From positions 3,450,270 through 3,514,269 of the forward strand of contig OZ020265.1 in assembly GCA_963971285.1 (NCBI GenBank): a DNA stretch of 64,000 bases, given 5' to 3'. Origin of the DNA: Astropecten irregularis (lineage: Eukaryota; Echinodermata; Asteroidea; Paxillosida; Astropectinidae). Of the stretch, positions 55,601 to 64,000 are shown piece after piece (positions within the stretch are counted from its first letter, which is position 1; each line of letters begins with the position of its first letter). A model generated the notes under the pieces. The model saw only the letters and a program-made list of their open reading frames with translations, was not told the DNA's origin and searched no databases. The translations under genes were made by a program, and so were the position numbers.

Positions 55601-57936
55601 CACCATCATCTTCATGCCCTGTAAGTTATACGTCAATCTGTGAACATTTCTGTTTTGGTGTCTTACCAAAGTATGATACTACCTTCAATCATTACAGAAA
55701 CATGTACAATAAAAGAAGGTAGGTTTGCGGTGACATCATGTAATCTCTTCTGTGAGAGTGTGTGGTTCTGAGAAGAACTGGTGGTATTTTTCTTGATGTT
55801 CCGAGCTCTGTTTGTCTTCAGGAGAAAGAGTGAAAATTGTACACTCAGCGCCTTGAGCTTGGAATTTGCACTACACACAAACTATTTATTATCATATTAT
55901 TATTAATAATTGTGATCAATCACAATCTGGCATGTCTAGTCCCAATCAATCTTAAAGAATGTACAGAATGTTTTATGATCAAGGAGATATAATCCTTCAC
56001 TGAATTCCTTCAAGCCTTTCAATGCCACCTGTTTCTATTCACTGTCAGCTCTCGTAAATACAAAATTTGCGGCACTAGGGATCGATTTCAAGGAGCCTTT
56101 TGATCGATCGTAACTCGAGTTACAAAGGATAACCCATCGCATCCTATGTAGGACTGCAATGCATCATAAGTCCTACATTTGATAGTAAGTTACAATGAGT
56201 TTGATTTCATGAAGCCCTAAGATCTATCTAACTCGAGTTCTGAAGGATAATCCATCGTATCCTATATGTAGGGCTACAATGCATCACAAGACCTAAGATT
56301 GATAATAAGTTGTGATGAGTCTGGTGAAATCGACCCCTGGTCTGATACAGTGATTCCTGCCCGTTCTTCAGTATGTATTGGCCTTATGCCATGCATGTAC
56401 ATGTATCGCAAATTGTACAGTACACATGTATGTATGAACATGCATTCATAATGTAAAAATGATTGTCCATTTTAAAATGTAATGTATAAGAACTTGAATT
56501 TCATTTTGTAAAAAATGTGTCCAAAATGTACGAAAAATAAAGAAATACTCCAAAGGTTCTGACATCAACATTTAAAGTTGATCCTGGATGTGGACAAAGT
56601 CAAAGCAGCGCAATCGATAGACGGACAACGGATGGTCTGATTCAAAGTAGTTATCTCTCCAGCATTAAATTGTGTCATGGAATGATTATTTTGCATTTCA
56701 TTGAAGATTCCATTGATTATTTTGTTAGATTTCTGTGACTGAAACAGCCAAAACTGTTGCATCAATATACATGTATACATGTATGATGAGTTGAGAGAAT
56801 AAAGCACCGTCATGAGACATGTATTCAATCATGCAATGTGATTGGATATATGACACAAATTCTACCTCACTGTGCATCCCATTCAGTGATTTGCAAATTA
56901 TTTCAAATTGTGCTTTGCAATCTCAAACTAAACCTTAGTTTCATTACGATGAGCTATCAATAGTTTTGACAATCTTGTTTTTCCCCTTCAGATGGAAATA
57001 TGAGAGGGTTATTTTTGGTATGGAGAAATTTTCTCAAAGAAATGTGTGTGATTAAGAAAAAATGTTTGGTGATGTGATGTGCGCATGGTGTTACAATGTA
57101 TATGTAGGTCAATGGCATACTCCACCAGAAGCTTTGATGACAAGCTGACAGGTTCAGGGAGGAAATGGAATGCCCATTCATACACAAAGGGCCATTGTAT
57201 GATGGATGGTTTCAAGGTGACTAGCTCACTTCCCTGGAACACTTCCATGATGGCCTTTTGTTTGTAACCATAGCGACTGTGCCCATGGCAATCAATTGGC
57301 ACCGCCAATCGATTTAAGCCATAAGCAAAGATGAGTGTTCATCATAAATGGGATGCTTTTGACATTTCACACATTTCACACACCTTTTTTTGAAACTGAA
57401 ATTTCTCCCCATAGAAACGTGCAAATTTTTGCCAGGACCAAAAACATGAGGTTTGCTTTATCCAGAAATGTCGCTGTTCTCATTTTCGTATGAACGAGAG
57501 CCAAGTTAATTGTTTTCAATAGACCCAAGGAAAATGAAATCAAGTTAAATTACTATACAGCTTCTGATAAGACTACTCAGGATCAAAATGTCCACAGCTA
57601 ATTGCTTTCACTAATGTGGAAAAAGCAAAAACAATCATTTTCATTTTTCATCAGATTGAACAATTACATATATGTACAAGTATCCTTTGAGTCATATGAG
57701 CATTATGCACAAGTTTGAGGATGTACATATAACGTGTTCATCATGTGCATTATACATGAACTATGACCAAGTCTAAATATACAAAACATTGTAATAAAAT
57801 GAAGCAATAAGTATGTCATGAACTTACCCTGTCCCTTGGACTGAGCCCCCGATAGGGGGCAATACTTGAAAAACCCTTACTTCTGGCTGCTTTATCTTGA
57901 ACAAAACGATGAATATGGCCTTCCCAGTTGAATATC
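38844..57936 (-). CDS. BCL9: BCL9/Legless-type gene with upstream DDT/WHIM exons (multi-exon)
   Basis: In transcription order the exons are 57936-57828, 55256-55161, 54607-54553, 53092-52905, 48997-48857 (tentative), 48015-47938, 47234-46874, 45939-45808, 44439-44228 and 43652-38844. Phases match at every junction. The 3' half is BCL9: HD1 (Pygo PHD binding), HD2 (beta-catenin binding) and HD3, then a long disordered Met/Pro/Gly/Gln-rich C-terminus. BCL9 acts in the nucleus as the adaptor between beta-catenin and Pygopus in Wnt transcription. The 5' half encodes a DDT/WHIM module typical of ISWI partner subunits, which I do not know from BCL9. Alternatively these are two neighbouring genes, the first stopping at 46830. 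The visible coding length is about 2,060 codons, and the start codon lies beyond 57936. Confidence 0.75.
40320..40705 (-). repeat. Coding minisatellite, 21-bp unit encoding MMTSQPG
   Basis: About 17 consecutive heptapeptides MMTS(Q)(P/S/A)G are encoded by 21-bp units, followed by diverged ones (MIPPQQG, MMTSQPR). Less regular Met/Gln/Ser heptads continue on both sides. The unit length keeps the frame, so copy-number change would be tolerated. Confidence 0.93.
43730..44100. mobile_element. Inverted pair of tRNA-SINEs filling a BCL9 intron
   Basis: 43730-43920 is a minus-strand copy and 43921-44100 a plus-strand copy of the GGGCTGGATAGCTCAGTTGG SINE; both include TTGGTAAGAGCGCTGGTACA. The minus copy has B-box-like GCCGGTTCAAATTCCG. 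Together they form a potential long hairpin inside the 575-bp intron 43653-44227. Confidence 0.8.
44228..44439 (-). CDS. BCL9: BCL9 HD1 exon
   Basis: Acceptor ttgtttatttcag, donor GAACAG|gtatgt, phase 1 to 0. It encodes DGSGHAGMSPHMMQYQQPPH... then VYVFSTRLANQAAQAIYTGQ and ADSILSFH. This is the HD1 helix that binds the Pygopus PHD finger; the remembered vertebrate form is VYVFSTEMANKAAEAV..GQ...IVSFH. The Tyr/Phe-Ser-Thr..Ala-Asn core is intact. The acceptor region is tandemly triplicated upstream (see the repeat at 44415-44626). Confidence 0.92.
44415..44626 (-). repeat. Tandem triplication of a splice acceptor region
   Basis: Three units (44415-44484, 44485-44548, 44549-44626) each contain GACATTCCAGCATGTCCACT and ACCATCTGAAAT, which on the minus strand is the tttcag acceptor plus the first 25 coding bases of the HD1 exon. 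The true exon uses the copy nearest the coding body (exon start 44439). The others would start at 44509 and 44573. Confidence 0.9.
44728..44834. mobile_element. MITE fragment (family of 12750-12873)
   Basis: Contains GCATCAGGCCCTCCTAACCT, CAAGCA and paired GATCCTAATAGGATC / GATCCTGCTAGGAT motifs, as at 12750-12873 and 49127-49208. Confidence 0.6.
44877..45021. mobile_element. Nearly perfect palindromic MITE
   Basis: GGGGCCGATTTCACTAACAC...TTTGCGATCATCGTAAAGC at the left is mirrored by GCTTTACGATGATCGCAAAG...GTTAGTGAAATCGGCC at the right. Inner arms ATCCATCGCTAAAC / GTTTAGCGATGGAT also pair. The terminal motif resembles those of other MITEs here. Confidence 0.85.
45660..45743. repeat. Short palindrome
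   Basis: TGCCTCTGGTCATTGCATTG is followed by a short spacer and the mirrored CAATGCAATGACCAGAGG, with GTGACCAGAGGCA repeated at the end. Confidence 0.8.
45808..45939 (-). CDS. BCL9: BCL9-region exon with nuclear localisation signal
   Basis: Acceptor tttatgttcag, donor GCCAG|gtaatt, phase 1 to 1, 132 bp. It encodes DEKVPPRSKRKSDSKAKELD then WCSGDGDRDSMKMPKSNG. The basic cluster RSKRKSDSKAK is a candidate nuclear localisation signal. Charged low-complexity sequence precedes HD1 in BCL9 proteins. Confidence 0.75.
46417..46700. mobile_element. MITE-like inverted repeat
   Basis: ATCTGAATAGTGTCTGGCAC...CTCTGTTGCTATATCACATG...GGGGTAAGCTTTTGC is mirrored by GCAAAAGCTTGCCCCG...CATGTGATATAGCAACAGAG...ACTATTCAGAT. 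It lies in the intron between 45939 and 46874. Confidence 0.8.
46874..47234 (-). CDS. Charged exon linking WHIM part to BCL9 part
   Basis: Acceptor ttcaatacacag, donor AATAAAG|gtcagt, phase 0 to 1. It encodes REYSVPKLDYQEILRREKED and ILKMSDELTKLAQLANSADL (predicted helix), then an acidic disordered tail with DNDEDDSVFLPDHMGN. If the donor is not used, the frame stops at 46830 after about 14 more codons. This would end a separate, short DDT/WHIM protein. Confidence 0.75.
47536..47892. mobile_element. MITE with ATAGTTAAATAA / TTATTTAACTCTATG ends
   Basis: Related to 4461-4942 by its ends and by 'actagagtgtgcactctgcg' near the left and 'gcgcgtactctagtttctta' near the right. It ends about 45 bp from the donor of exon 48015-47938. 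Confidence 0.65.
47938..48015 (-). CDS. Basic coiled exon (26 codons)
   Basis: Acceptor gtgatatag, donor GTTCTT|gtaagt, phase 0-0. It encodes DKKLEAKQRRKRLKQASKEG then KEVEVL. It is a highly charged basic helix with a possible nuclear localisation signal KQRRKRLK. A basic charged coil also follows the WHIM region in CECR2. Confidence 0.75.
48857..48997 (-). CDS. Tentative exon after WHIM3
   Basis: Donor ACTCAG|gtaaaa. The acceptor ...gctatgag has a poor pyrimidine tract. As drawn it is phase 0-0, 47 codons. It encodes GYLGMDMYHSSPWINEPLPR then ESSCIKQKMKCL... ending WRLQTQ. The 'PWINEPLPRESS.IKQK' stretch resembles basic linkers that follow WHIM3 in related proteins. Skipping it also preserves phase, so it may be alternative or spurious. 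Confidence 0.45.
48998..52904 (-). other. Intron of the DDT/WHIM-BCL9 gene
   Basis: Contains the 45-bp minisatellite at 50212-51167, MITE pieces at 49127-49208 and 52232-52360, and AT-rich sequence. No coding exon is accepted; see the rejected candidate at 51898-51967. Confidence 0.6.
50212..51167. repeat. 45-bp intronic minisatellite, about 21 units
   Basis: The unit is roughly GGCAATGGATGTCATTGTAC then CATGGCAATGCCAATGACCA then TCACA. Because 45 is divisible by 3 and the unit lacks stops in several frames, open frames of up to 191 codons run through it on both strands (for example MPMTITGNGCHCTMA-type repeats). They have no splice or start context and are not genes. Confidence 0.93.
52905..53092 (-). 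CDS. WHIM2/WHIM3 exon
   Basis: Acceptor atttgatacag, donor CTGGAG|gtaaat, phase 1 to 0. It encodes DLRLYKDQVSPKKGKTAWQC, then SEEWQTFLKSICKSQHPDE, IKLYNYLHHEVMPIIQVSLE. The order LRLYK... W.C.C...EEW...L.......E..LY..L..E..P.I parallels CECR2 and RSF1 after their WHIM2. WHIM modules contact linker DNA and ISWI in remodellers. Confidence 0.8.
53093..54552 (-). other. Intron between WHIM exons
   Basis: AT-rich, no coding exon recognised. TACATG-type microsatellite is near 54420-54435. Confidence 0.6.
54553..54607 (-). CDS. WHIM2 motif exon
   Basis: Acceptor ttttgtttcag, donor TTAATG|gtgagt, phase 0 to 1, 55 bp. It encodes RYFSIGQDALSNQYWYFN. The pattern 'iG.D..gn.YWyf' is the core WHIM2 motif found in CECR2 (LGEDNSGALYWYF), RSF1 and BAZ proteins. 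This is the most diagnostic piece of the module. Confidence 0.8.
55161..55256 (-). CDS. DDT/WHIM exon 2
   Basis: Acceptor tttggatgtag, donor GATATG|gttagt, phase 0-0, 96 bp. It encodes LLLLKRLIDTLYACHTEDLT then EYLEDHYSPDDM. This is an amphipathic helix pair corresponding to WHIM1, leading directly into the WHIM2 motif in the next exon. Confidence 0.75.
55325..55690. repeat. Interspersed repeat family R1 copy
   Basis: Left AAAGGTAGCATTATATTTTG and right CCAAAGTATGATACTACCTT are inverted. The left half matches 17572-17720 ('aaaaatatcaaggaagatac', 'cagtcccata'), and the right half matches 32640-32808. Confidence 0.7.
56077..56337. mobile_element. Two-unit copy of the GATTTCACCAAACTC MITE family
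   Basis: Two consecutive units, each with GTAACTCGAGTT-like and ACCCATCG-like arms, are bounded by GATCGATTTCAAGGAGCC at the left and GGTGAAATCGACCCCT at the right. Same family as 3231, 11227 and 60733. Confidence 0.75.
57828..57936 (-). CDS. DDT/WHIM exon 1
   Basis: Minus-strand acceptor ...aacacacag, donor GACAGG|gtaagt. One base completes an incoming codon and it exits in phase 0. It encodes IFNWEGHIHRFVQDK, then AARSKGFSSIAPYRGLSPRD R. The trailing 'L.PRDRLLLLKRL' continuation with the next exon resembles the LPLRTRVEILHRLCD segment (WHIM1 helix) of CECR2. Earlier exons are needed upstream. Confidence 0.7.
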
Positions 57937-58374
57937 CTGTGTGTTAATAAGTGACATTTTCAATAGATGAAATCAATAAAATTTGGAGATGATAGGACAT
58001 GAATCATGGCCCTTAATGCTTTAAGTGTGTCACCAAGATATCTAGACATAACACAGTCACTCCTGCCTTACTGCACAGTCCCATACATGTACATGTAACT
58101 TCCTTCAATGGTATCCTCACAAACTGAATCATATTCCTTTCACACAATGTGAATTTACCAGACCTTTCACTTGCAATGTATACATACTGTATAAGGAACA
58201 TGTACATTATTTAACAAATGATTAATGTTTTGTACTTTAAAGGGCCACTAAGGGTTAAAACAAATATAAACCTGACACTCAACATGGTTACAATGAGCAG
58301 AACACACGTATACATACATACGTGTACATGTGCATGACTACGAGTACATGTACATGACTGTACATGTATGTGGA

Positions 58375-58411
58375 CTTGTCCAGTGTACATGTGCATGTAC
58401 ACTGGACAAAG
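58375..58411. repeat. Palindrome, 16-bp stem
   Basis: TTGTCCAGTGTACATG, a short centre, then the mirrored ATGTACACTGGACAA. Confidence 0.85.
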
Positions 58412-58869
58412 TGTAGCGGATATGATTAGTTACCTTGTGCTCACTTTGTGCTTCTTGCTACAGTATGCAAGGATCTAAGTTGACAGATATCATTTCATTT
58501 TTATTTAATAGGCCTATATGTATATGACATCAGTTTCATCTCTCTGCCTTTTGCCTGCCATCAAACAAGGCCCTATGGGATGCTAGACTGCACTGGTTGG
58601 TATATTGGGCCATCAAGCAAAATCACACTTGCAAATGTACATGTATACATACATTTGATGCAAGTGTGAGGGAGGCAATCAAACAATCTACATGTGTCAT
58701 AACTCATTCCATAACCATGAGCAGCATGCACAATTGCACATCTATAGTACATTGACGGTATTACATGTAGATTGAGGAATCCATTGGTCAAAGCCTGATC
58801 AAGCACTGTACAATTGTCCAGTCAAGTCCCATAAATCTAAAACCCAAAACAATAAGGTGGCACAAGACA

Positions 58870-59125
58870 TGGGGCCAATTTCACGGCGCTGCTTAGCACA
58901 AACATTTGTTAAGCATGACATTTCTGTCTTAATAAAAACAACCAAATTTCCATGTGTTGTGTATCGCTTGTGATTGTTCTTGGCTGTTGTTCACAAACCA
59001 TGAATATAAAATGAAACATATAAAATGAAACATTTAGGCCTAAGGGTGGTTTGTTTTATTGGGCAAGATATTTTTGTGCTAAGCAAATTTTTGTGCTTAG
59101 CAGCGGCATGCAATTAGCCCCTGGA
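58870..59125. mobile_element. MITE, relative of 34699-34949
   Basis: Left GGGGCCAATTTCACGGCGCT, right ...GCATGCAATTAGCCCCTGG. Shares TGCTTAGCACAAA / TTTGTGCTTAGCA arms and the 'tgtgattgttcttggctgtt' interior. Confidence 0.8.
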
Positions 59126-60732
59126 CTCACACAGCTTAACAATCAACAAATGTTGCACAAAGGTGAGCGTACATACCGTATGTATGCTTCTTTATTCTTT
59201 ACGTAACCATGAAAAGCCTAAGAAATGCAAAAATGAAAGTATAACAATTAACATCAAATGGCAATAGAACGTGTGATGGATTGGTTCAAATAGAATCAGT
59301 CAATCCAAGAACAACACTTGCTGAGCAGGATGAGACTGCAGCAGCAGGTTGATATATATACATTGTACATGTAGGACACACCTCATGCTGAAAGTCAGTC
59401 TTAGGCATTTTGGGGGATATATGAGTCATCCGTCCTGAGTTGCCAAACCATTTCATGCCGGATAATATGTATACATAGTCACTTACATGTAAGTTTCACA
59501 ATACGTTTGCATACATGTATACATATATGTATACCTGCCATATTGTCAGCCTAATAAAATAATTGCCTAAATATTTTATGACCAAATTAAGATTTTTGCA
59601 TAAATCAGGTCTTAAAAAATATAGGAGCTATCTAGCCTATGATTGGAATGTCCACGTCATTATTCTATAGAGTAGAAAATGGTCAAAAGGATGATTGCCT
59701 AAGTCAAGTGGTGACTAACATGTACATGTAGGCAAATTAGACATGTTTTGTTGTTTTTCTCAAAAGCAGTAAAAATGCTTTATTACACACAGGCTGGTGA
59801 TTTGGAAAATAACAATAGCAACTCCTGATGATGTCCATGTGCATTGTGTCCAGTTTGATTGATTTGTGCAATTTGTAGAAATTAAAATTTCATTCTCCCT
59901 CGAGTGGTAAAGGAAAGCGAAGATGGTACGACTTTCCATGTGTACAATTTTAAGGATTGCAAACGCTATCATTTCAACCTGGAAGAATGACCTAGGCAAT
60001 GACAAAAGAACAGAGGCTTGTTGCTTGTGTATTGAGTACATGGGTGCTGCCATACAGACATGTATGCATCTTAATATTCTTTGACCAACTTTCATTGCAA
60101 TCAGATACTATATTGTAGACCAAGATTAAAATCTGAGATTGATTATTTCTTATCAAAACTGCACGTGCTTGTTGATCAGCTTTTACATTACATGTACCTG
60201 TTCACAATGTTGTCCAAGTCACTTTAATAAAGCAATAGTGTGTATAAATTACACTCCTAAAACCACTGCAAGATTCTAGCTTTGAGATGTTAATGTGAGA
60301 TTGAAACATCACTGTCATACATGTACATGTATTCATTCTTCTATTTTGAATGTGTCAGCTGGGTTTTATGTCTTAACTATGCATGAAGTTATTAAGTATG
60401 CTGGGGACATGTACATGTAAATTACATACCGGTACAATAAGAACCTGTGATCATGGCCTTGCATAAGATTCACATACACATACATGTACATGTACGTGTA
60501 TGCTGGTGCAAACCCCTTGTCTGTAGCTGTTCCGTGTATGGAGTCTGTTCAGGTGTAGTTCTCTGAAGATGGAAATTTACTTATGTATGTGTACACAATC
60601 TGCATGTACACCTAAAGCAAAGGTACAAGTGCATGTTTGTAAAAGGCACAAAGCATAAGGTTCAATGGTTTCGCAGCCTATGTAGAAAATTATAGAAATC
60701 GGTAGAAATCGGAAAATTACGTAAAAGAGACC

Positions 60733-60874
60733 TGGGGCGGATTTCACCAAACTCATCGCAACTTACTATCAATCGTAGGACTTAATGGTGCATTAAAGCC
60801 CTACATAGCTACGATTGGGTATCCTTCGCAACTCAAGTTACGATCAATCGTAGGGCTTCGTGAAATCGACCCCT
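60733..60874. mobile_element. MITE family 'GATTTCACCAAACTC', fourth locus
   Basis: Left GGGGCGGATTTCACCAAACT, right GGGCTTCGTGAAATCGACCC; inner arms ATCAATCGTAGGACTT / ATCAATCGTAGGGCTT. Confidence 0.8.
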
Positions 60875-61329
60875 GTCCCTTTTTGTGCAGCTAGACAAAA
60901 ATGCAGTGTATTCTACAAAGGGGAAAATGTCATACATATAATATGACAAACTGCAAGGGAATCTGTGTAGAGATGAAATATGGCTTATAGTGAAGTACAT
61001 GTAGTAAAGCACCAACAAGCTATACTAAGGCCCTCCAGGTCCACATTATTTGCATTAACATTATTTCTTTCCACACAAATACATGCATGTCCATCTGAAA
61101 TACTAATGTCTGTTATGTACACTCTAGGAATATTCATACAACGTACATCGTGTACACAAGTCAATTACCGGTAATGACAAAGTGATATGTACATGTAGAC
61201 CACTTGTTGCAAAATGAATACAAGGTACACTGTACATGTAAGCAATGTACATTTGTATGAAGTGCATATCTACACGTATAAATTAAAGCAATCAGGGCCA
61301 TGCAACGTTGGATCTTTGTCAACACTATC

Positions 61330-61395
61330 TCTCACTACATGTACACACTACATCTACATGTACATGTACACACTACATGTACATGTACATCATAC
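61330..61395. repeat. TACATG microsatellite
   Basis: Repeated self-complementary TACATG/CACTACATGTACA units. Similar tracts occur at about 58310-58400, 60478-60498 and 62705-62726. Confidence 0.85.
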
Positions 61396-62155
61396 ATGCA
61401 CTATATGTAACATCTCTCACTGGACGTGCACATTTCTTGGGACATTCTCACTTTCTATGCATGTTCATACATGTAATTAATAATTAAACATGTTCATGCT
61501 ATGGGGAAATAGCTTGCCTATGAACAGACTTATATTTTAACAGGAAAAAATTCAAATTGAAACTAAACTACATCTGCAAAAATTTGTCACATCTGCCCTA
61601 TTTCAAGTGCTGTTTCAAGCAGCGATTGAACGAGAAACATAGGCCTATACGTTTGTACAGGTATTTGTACATTTAAGTTTAAATTTCTCCAAGCAGGGTT
61701 ACCAGCTACATTATGACATCACCATATACAGTATTAAGCCATATGCGATGTAATACACAAAGAGACAGGGAACCGTGCAAGTATAGCAGGAAGCTATCCT
61801 GTTTTATAGCATGGTGGGGATCAATCTACAGAATGGAATTGTTCCCATTGGACTTTTTTGCATCCCTATCAACTTCACCATTGCTATGTGGAAATCTTCT
61901 TTTACATCACAGTCAGGGTAAAGTTGACAGGGGTGTCAGTTAACCGTGCCTGGAATTTTATTTTGTCAATCTATAGGAAAGTTGTGGTACATGCAACATG
62001 CAAAAAAATTTCAATGGGAACATGGCTTTAGGGTTTCTTTCTGAATGATAAAAAAAAAAGTGTGCTCAGAAATGTTCACTTATAAATTAAAAATGAAAAA
62101 AACAGAACAATAGCCTGAGCTCTTCATTATAATTATGGTCATAGGTTTCCCACAG

Positions 62156-62323
62156 CAGTAGAACACCATTATAATGAACACGCCCCAGGGGATGTATTGT
62201 TTGTTATAGTGGTCGTTCATTATATAGTGAACGATGTTCAGCATGCCTATACATTGTACATAAAAATTGGGAACCAAGGATGATGTTCGGTATAGCAGTG
62301 TTCATTATAGTGTCATTCCATTG
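62156..62323. mobile_element. Pogo-like MITE copy
   Basis: CAGTAGAACACCATTATAAT at the left, ...TTATAGTGTCATTCCATTG at the right followed by TA; interior as in 37858-38038. Confidence 0.75.
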
Positions 62324-63243
62324 TACAGAGTCTCAGGGTTATCCCCAGTTAATGGCAATGAGCCTTAACCCAGATTCCTCCAGCTTGTCAGCTTGTGCCA
62401 ACATTCACATTTACTCTTTCTCTACCCAGGATGAAGATGAAATAACGGACCATTGCTCAGGGTTTGTTAATCCTGTTCACATCCTGAATTAAGGTTAGAA
62501 ACCTCAGGGTTAGCAGCTGAACCCTACTGTCATGACTGTTGGTGTTGTGATGGGAAACTGAGCAGGATTAGACAATCCATTCCTTCAACAATCTTGGGAT
62601 GATATACATAATTCCATAATAAGGTCAATTCCATGGTCCCTGCCCTTAGGAAATCATACCATAATGAGCTGGGCCAACCTTGGGGTTAATGACAGATAGG
62701 GCCTACACATGTACATGTACATGTACAGTATGACCTGAGGAACCTCAGGTTTAGCAGGTAGGCCTACATGTACATGTGCATACATCATGTATACATGTAC
62801 ACACAGTACTCCATGCACAGTACATGTATGTACATCTCTACAACCCTCTTGCACAAATTTTAATATGAATGTGGTACACATGTAAATTCCAGGACAGGTA
62901 TTTATCATGCATGGGTGCTTCATTTGATGAATTGATGTACAGTACATGTGCACAAATGCAAAATCTGTCAGCACTGGAGCAGTTCCCTATAATACAATGG
63001 CAATGCCTGATACACAGATTACATGAACAATGCACTATTATGCATGGAGATGGCACATGTGTTGGATTTTATTTTGTATGCACATACATGCATGCGTGCG
63101 TGTGTGTGTGCACGCATTTTATAATATTTACAATACATGTACACCAACCTTAAATGTACACGTACAGTACAAAGACCAGTACAAGTGTATGTATAGTGGA
63201 AATAAGTGCACACTTTAACACTAATGGAAACAAATCTGCAGCA

Positions 63244-63725
63244 TTAAAGGTACAATACACCATTGGTAAAATGTCAAAGACAGCACTCACACTTTGTCTG
63301 ATCAAACATGTACATAAAATAATAAACCTGTGAACATTTGAGCTCAATCGGACATCTGAGTCACGAGAAAATAGCGAAAACCAAACTCAGTTTTTCTTAT
63401 ACATGTAAGTACTGTAAAACATGAAGATTTGTTTGATCTTTTGCTTCACCCCGATCATACATGTAGATGTTGCCCTTAATGATTATTGTTATTATATAAA
63501 TCTTGTTATCTTAGATTATGTATTGTAAATGTTGATTGGGTAAAACATACCATGTACCACTATGGCAGCATTGAAATAAATGTAAATGATGATGATGATG
63601 ATGATGATCTTACCCCGAGATCAAAACTGTCTTTGTTTTACTAATTTCTGGATAAATACAGCATTTCAGGTGGAAATATTTTAACAATAACGGTATCTGT
63701 TTCTACCAGCACCATCTTCATACCT
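63244..63725. repeat. Interspersed repeat family R1 copy with (GAT)n insertion
   Basis: Matches R1 from 'aaaggtacaatacaccattg' through 'ctttgtctgatcaaacatgt' and, after a gap holding (GAT)n at about 63588-63609, from 'actaatttctggataaatac' to 'ccatcttcatacc'. Confidence 0.7.
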
Positions 63726-64000
63726 TGAGTAAAACGGGATAAGTAAAAAAAACTTGAGGTTGTCCTTTATGTTTGTTCCAAAAATCGTTCGGACGAATGA
63801 TCTTTGGAAAATACACTAAATCTTTATTTCCTTGAAAAACCCAGCATTTGATGGGGATTGCATGTACCATATCACTTTACTCAACAGTTTTGTACGTAGT
63901 ATCAAGGGTTTGAGGAATATCAACCCTACATGTACTGTATATGAGTATCATATTATACAAGGCTGAATACCATACAAGATGGATATAACATAAGAATATA

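Larger units (their letters stand above)
55257..57827 (-). other. Intron between WHIM exons 1 and 2
   Basis: Contains an R1 repeat copy (55325-55690) and a doubled MITE (56077-56337). No further exon recognised. Confidence 0.6.
57937..64000. other. Upstream intron or 5' flank of the minus-strand gene
   Basis: No coding exon recognised on either strand. Contains MITEs (58870-59125, 60733-60874, 62156-62323), an R1 copy (63244-63725), palindromes (58375-58411, 58622-58672) and dense TACATG microsatellite tracts. The earlier exons required by the phase at 57936 were not found. Confidence 0.55.

Overview
The window is invertebrate animal genomic DNA: long intron-rich genes with GT-AG splice sites, coding exons separated by AT-rich introns, and a very high density of short inverted-repeat transposons (MITEs) and tRNA-derived SINEs. 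The repeat styles (TACATG-rich microsatellites, a tRNA-SINE with a deuterostome-like body, MITEs with 'GGGGCCAATTTCAC'-type ends) suggest a marine deuterostome, most likely an echinoderm or hemichordate. This is an impression from recognised patterns, not a database match.

1-17.5 kb, plus strand: the 3' part of the vinculin gene. One head-domain exon is at 308-399. The canonical end of the proline-rich linker (12206-12287, 13054-13175) and the whole actin-binding tail (13968-17477, stop at 17475-17477) follow. Between them are six in-frame phase 0-0 exons, mostly Pro/Ser/Gln-rich, that can insert up to 227 residues into the linker. The first of them looks like a duplicate of the exon at 12206.

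17.5-22.0 kb: intergenic repeats. 22.0-28.16 kb: a satellite array of a 41-bp unit (about 150 copies) with an internal 1,851-bp-offset duplication and a homogeneous right end. 28.16-31.3 kb: two decayed Penelope-like retroelement fragments arranged head to head. 31.3-38.84 kb: MITE-rich intergenic DNA that probably includes the 3' UTR of the next gene.

38.8-57.9 kb, minus strand: a gene with the three recognised homology domains of BCL9/Legless. HD1 binds the Pygo PHD finger, HD2 binds beta-catenin, and HD3 is also present. The huge last exon (38844-43652) is Met/Gly/Pro/Gln-rich and carries a heptapeptide minisatellite. Upstream exons on the same strand encode a DDT/WHIM module like that of ISWI-regulatory subunits (CECR2, RSF1, BAZ). 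They join the BCL9 exons in perfect reading phase with no required stop. This is either a DDT/WHIM-BCL9 fusion protein, which would be a notable undescribed architecture, or two adjacent same-strand genes. Transcript data would decide. The first exon(s) lie beyond 57.9 kb or outside the window.

58-64 kb: no coding exon recognised; MITEs and TACATG microsatellites.
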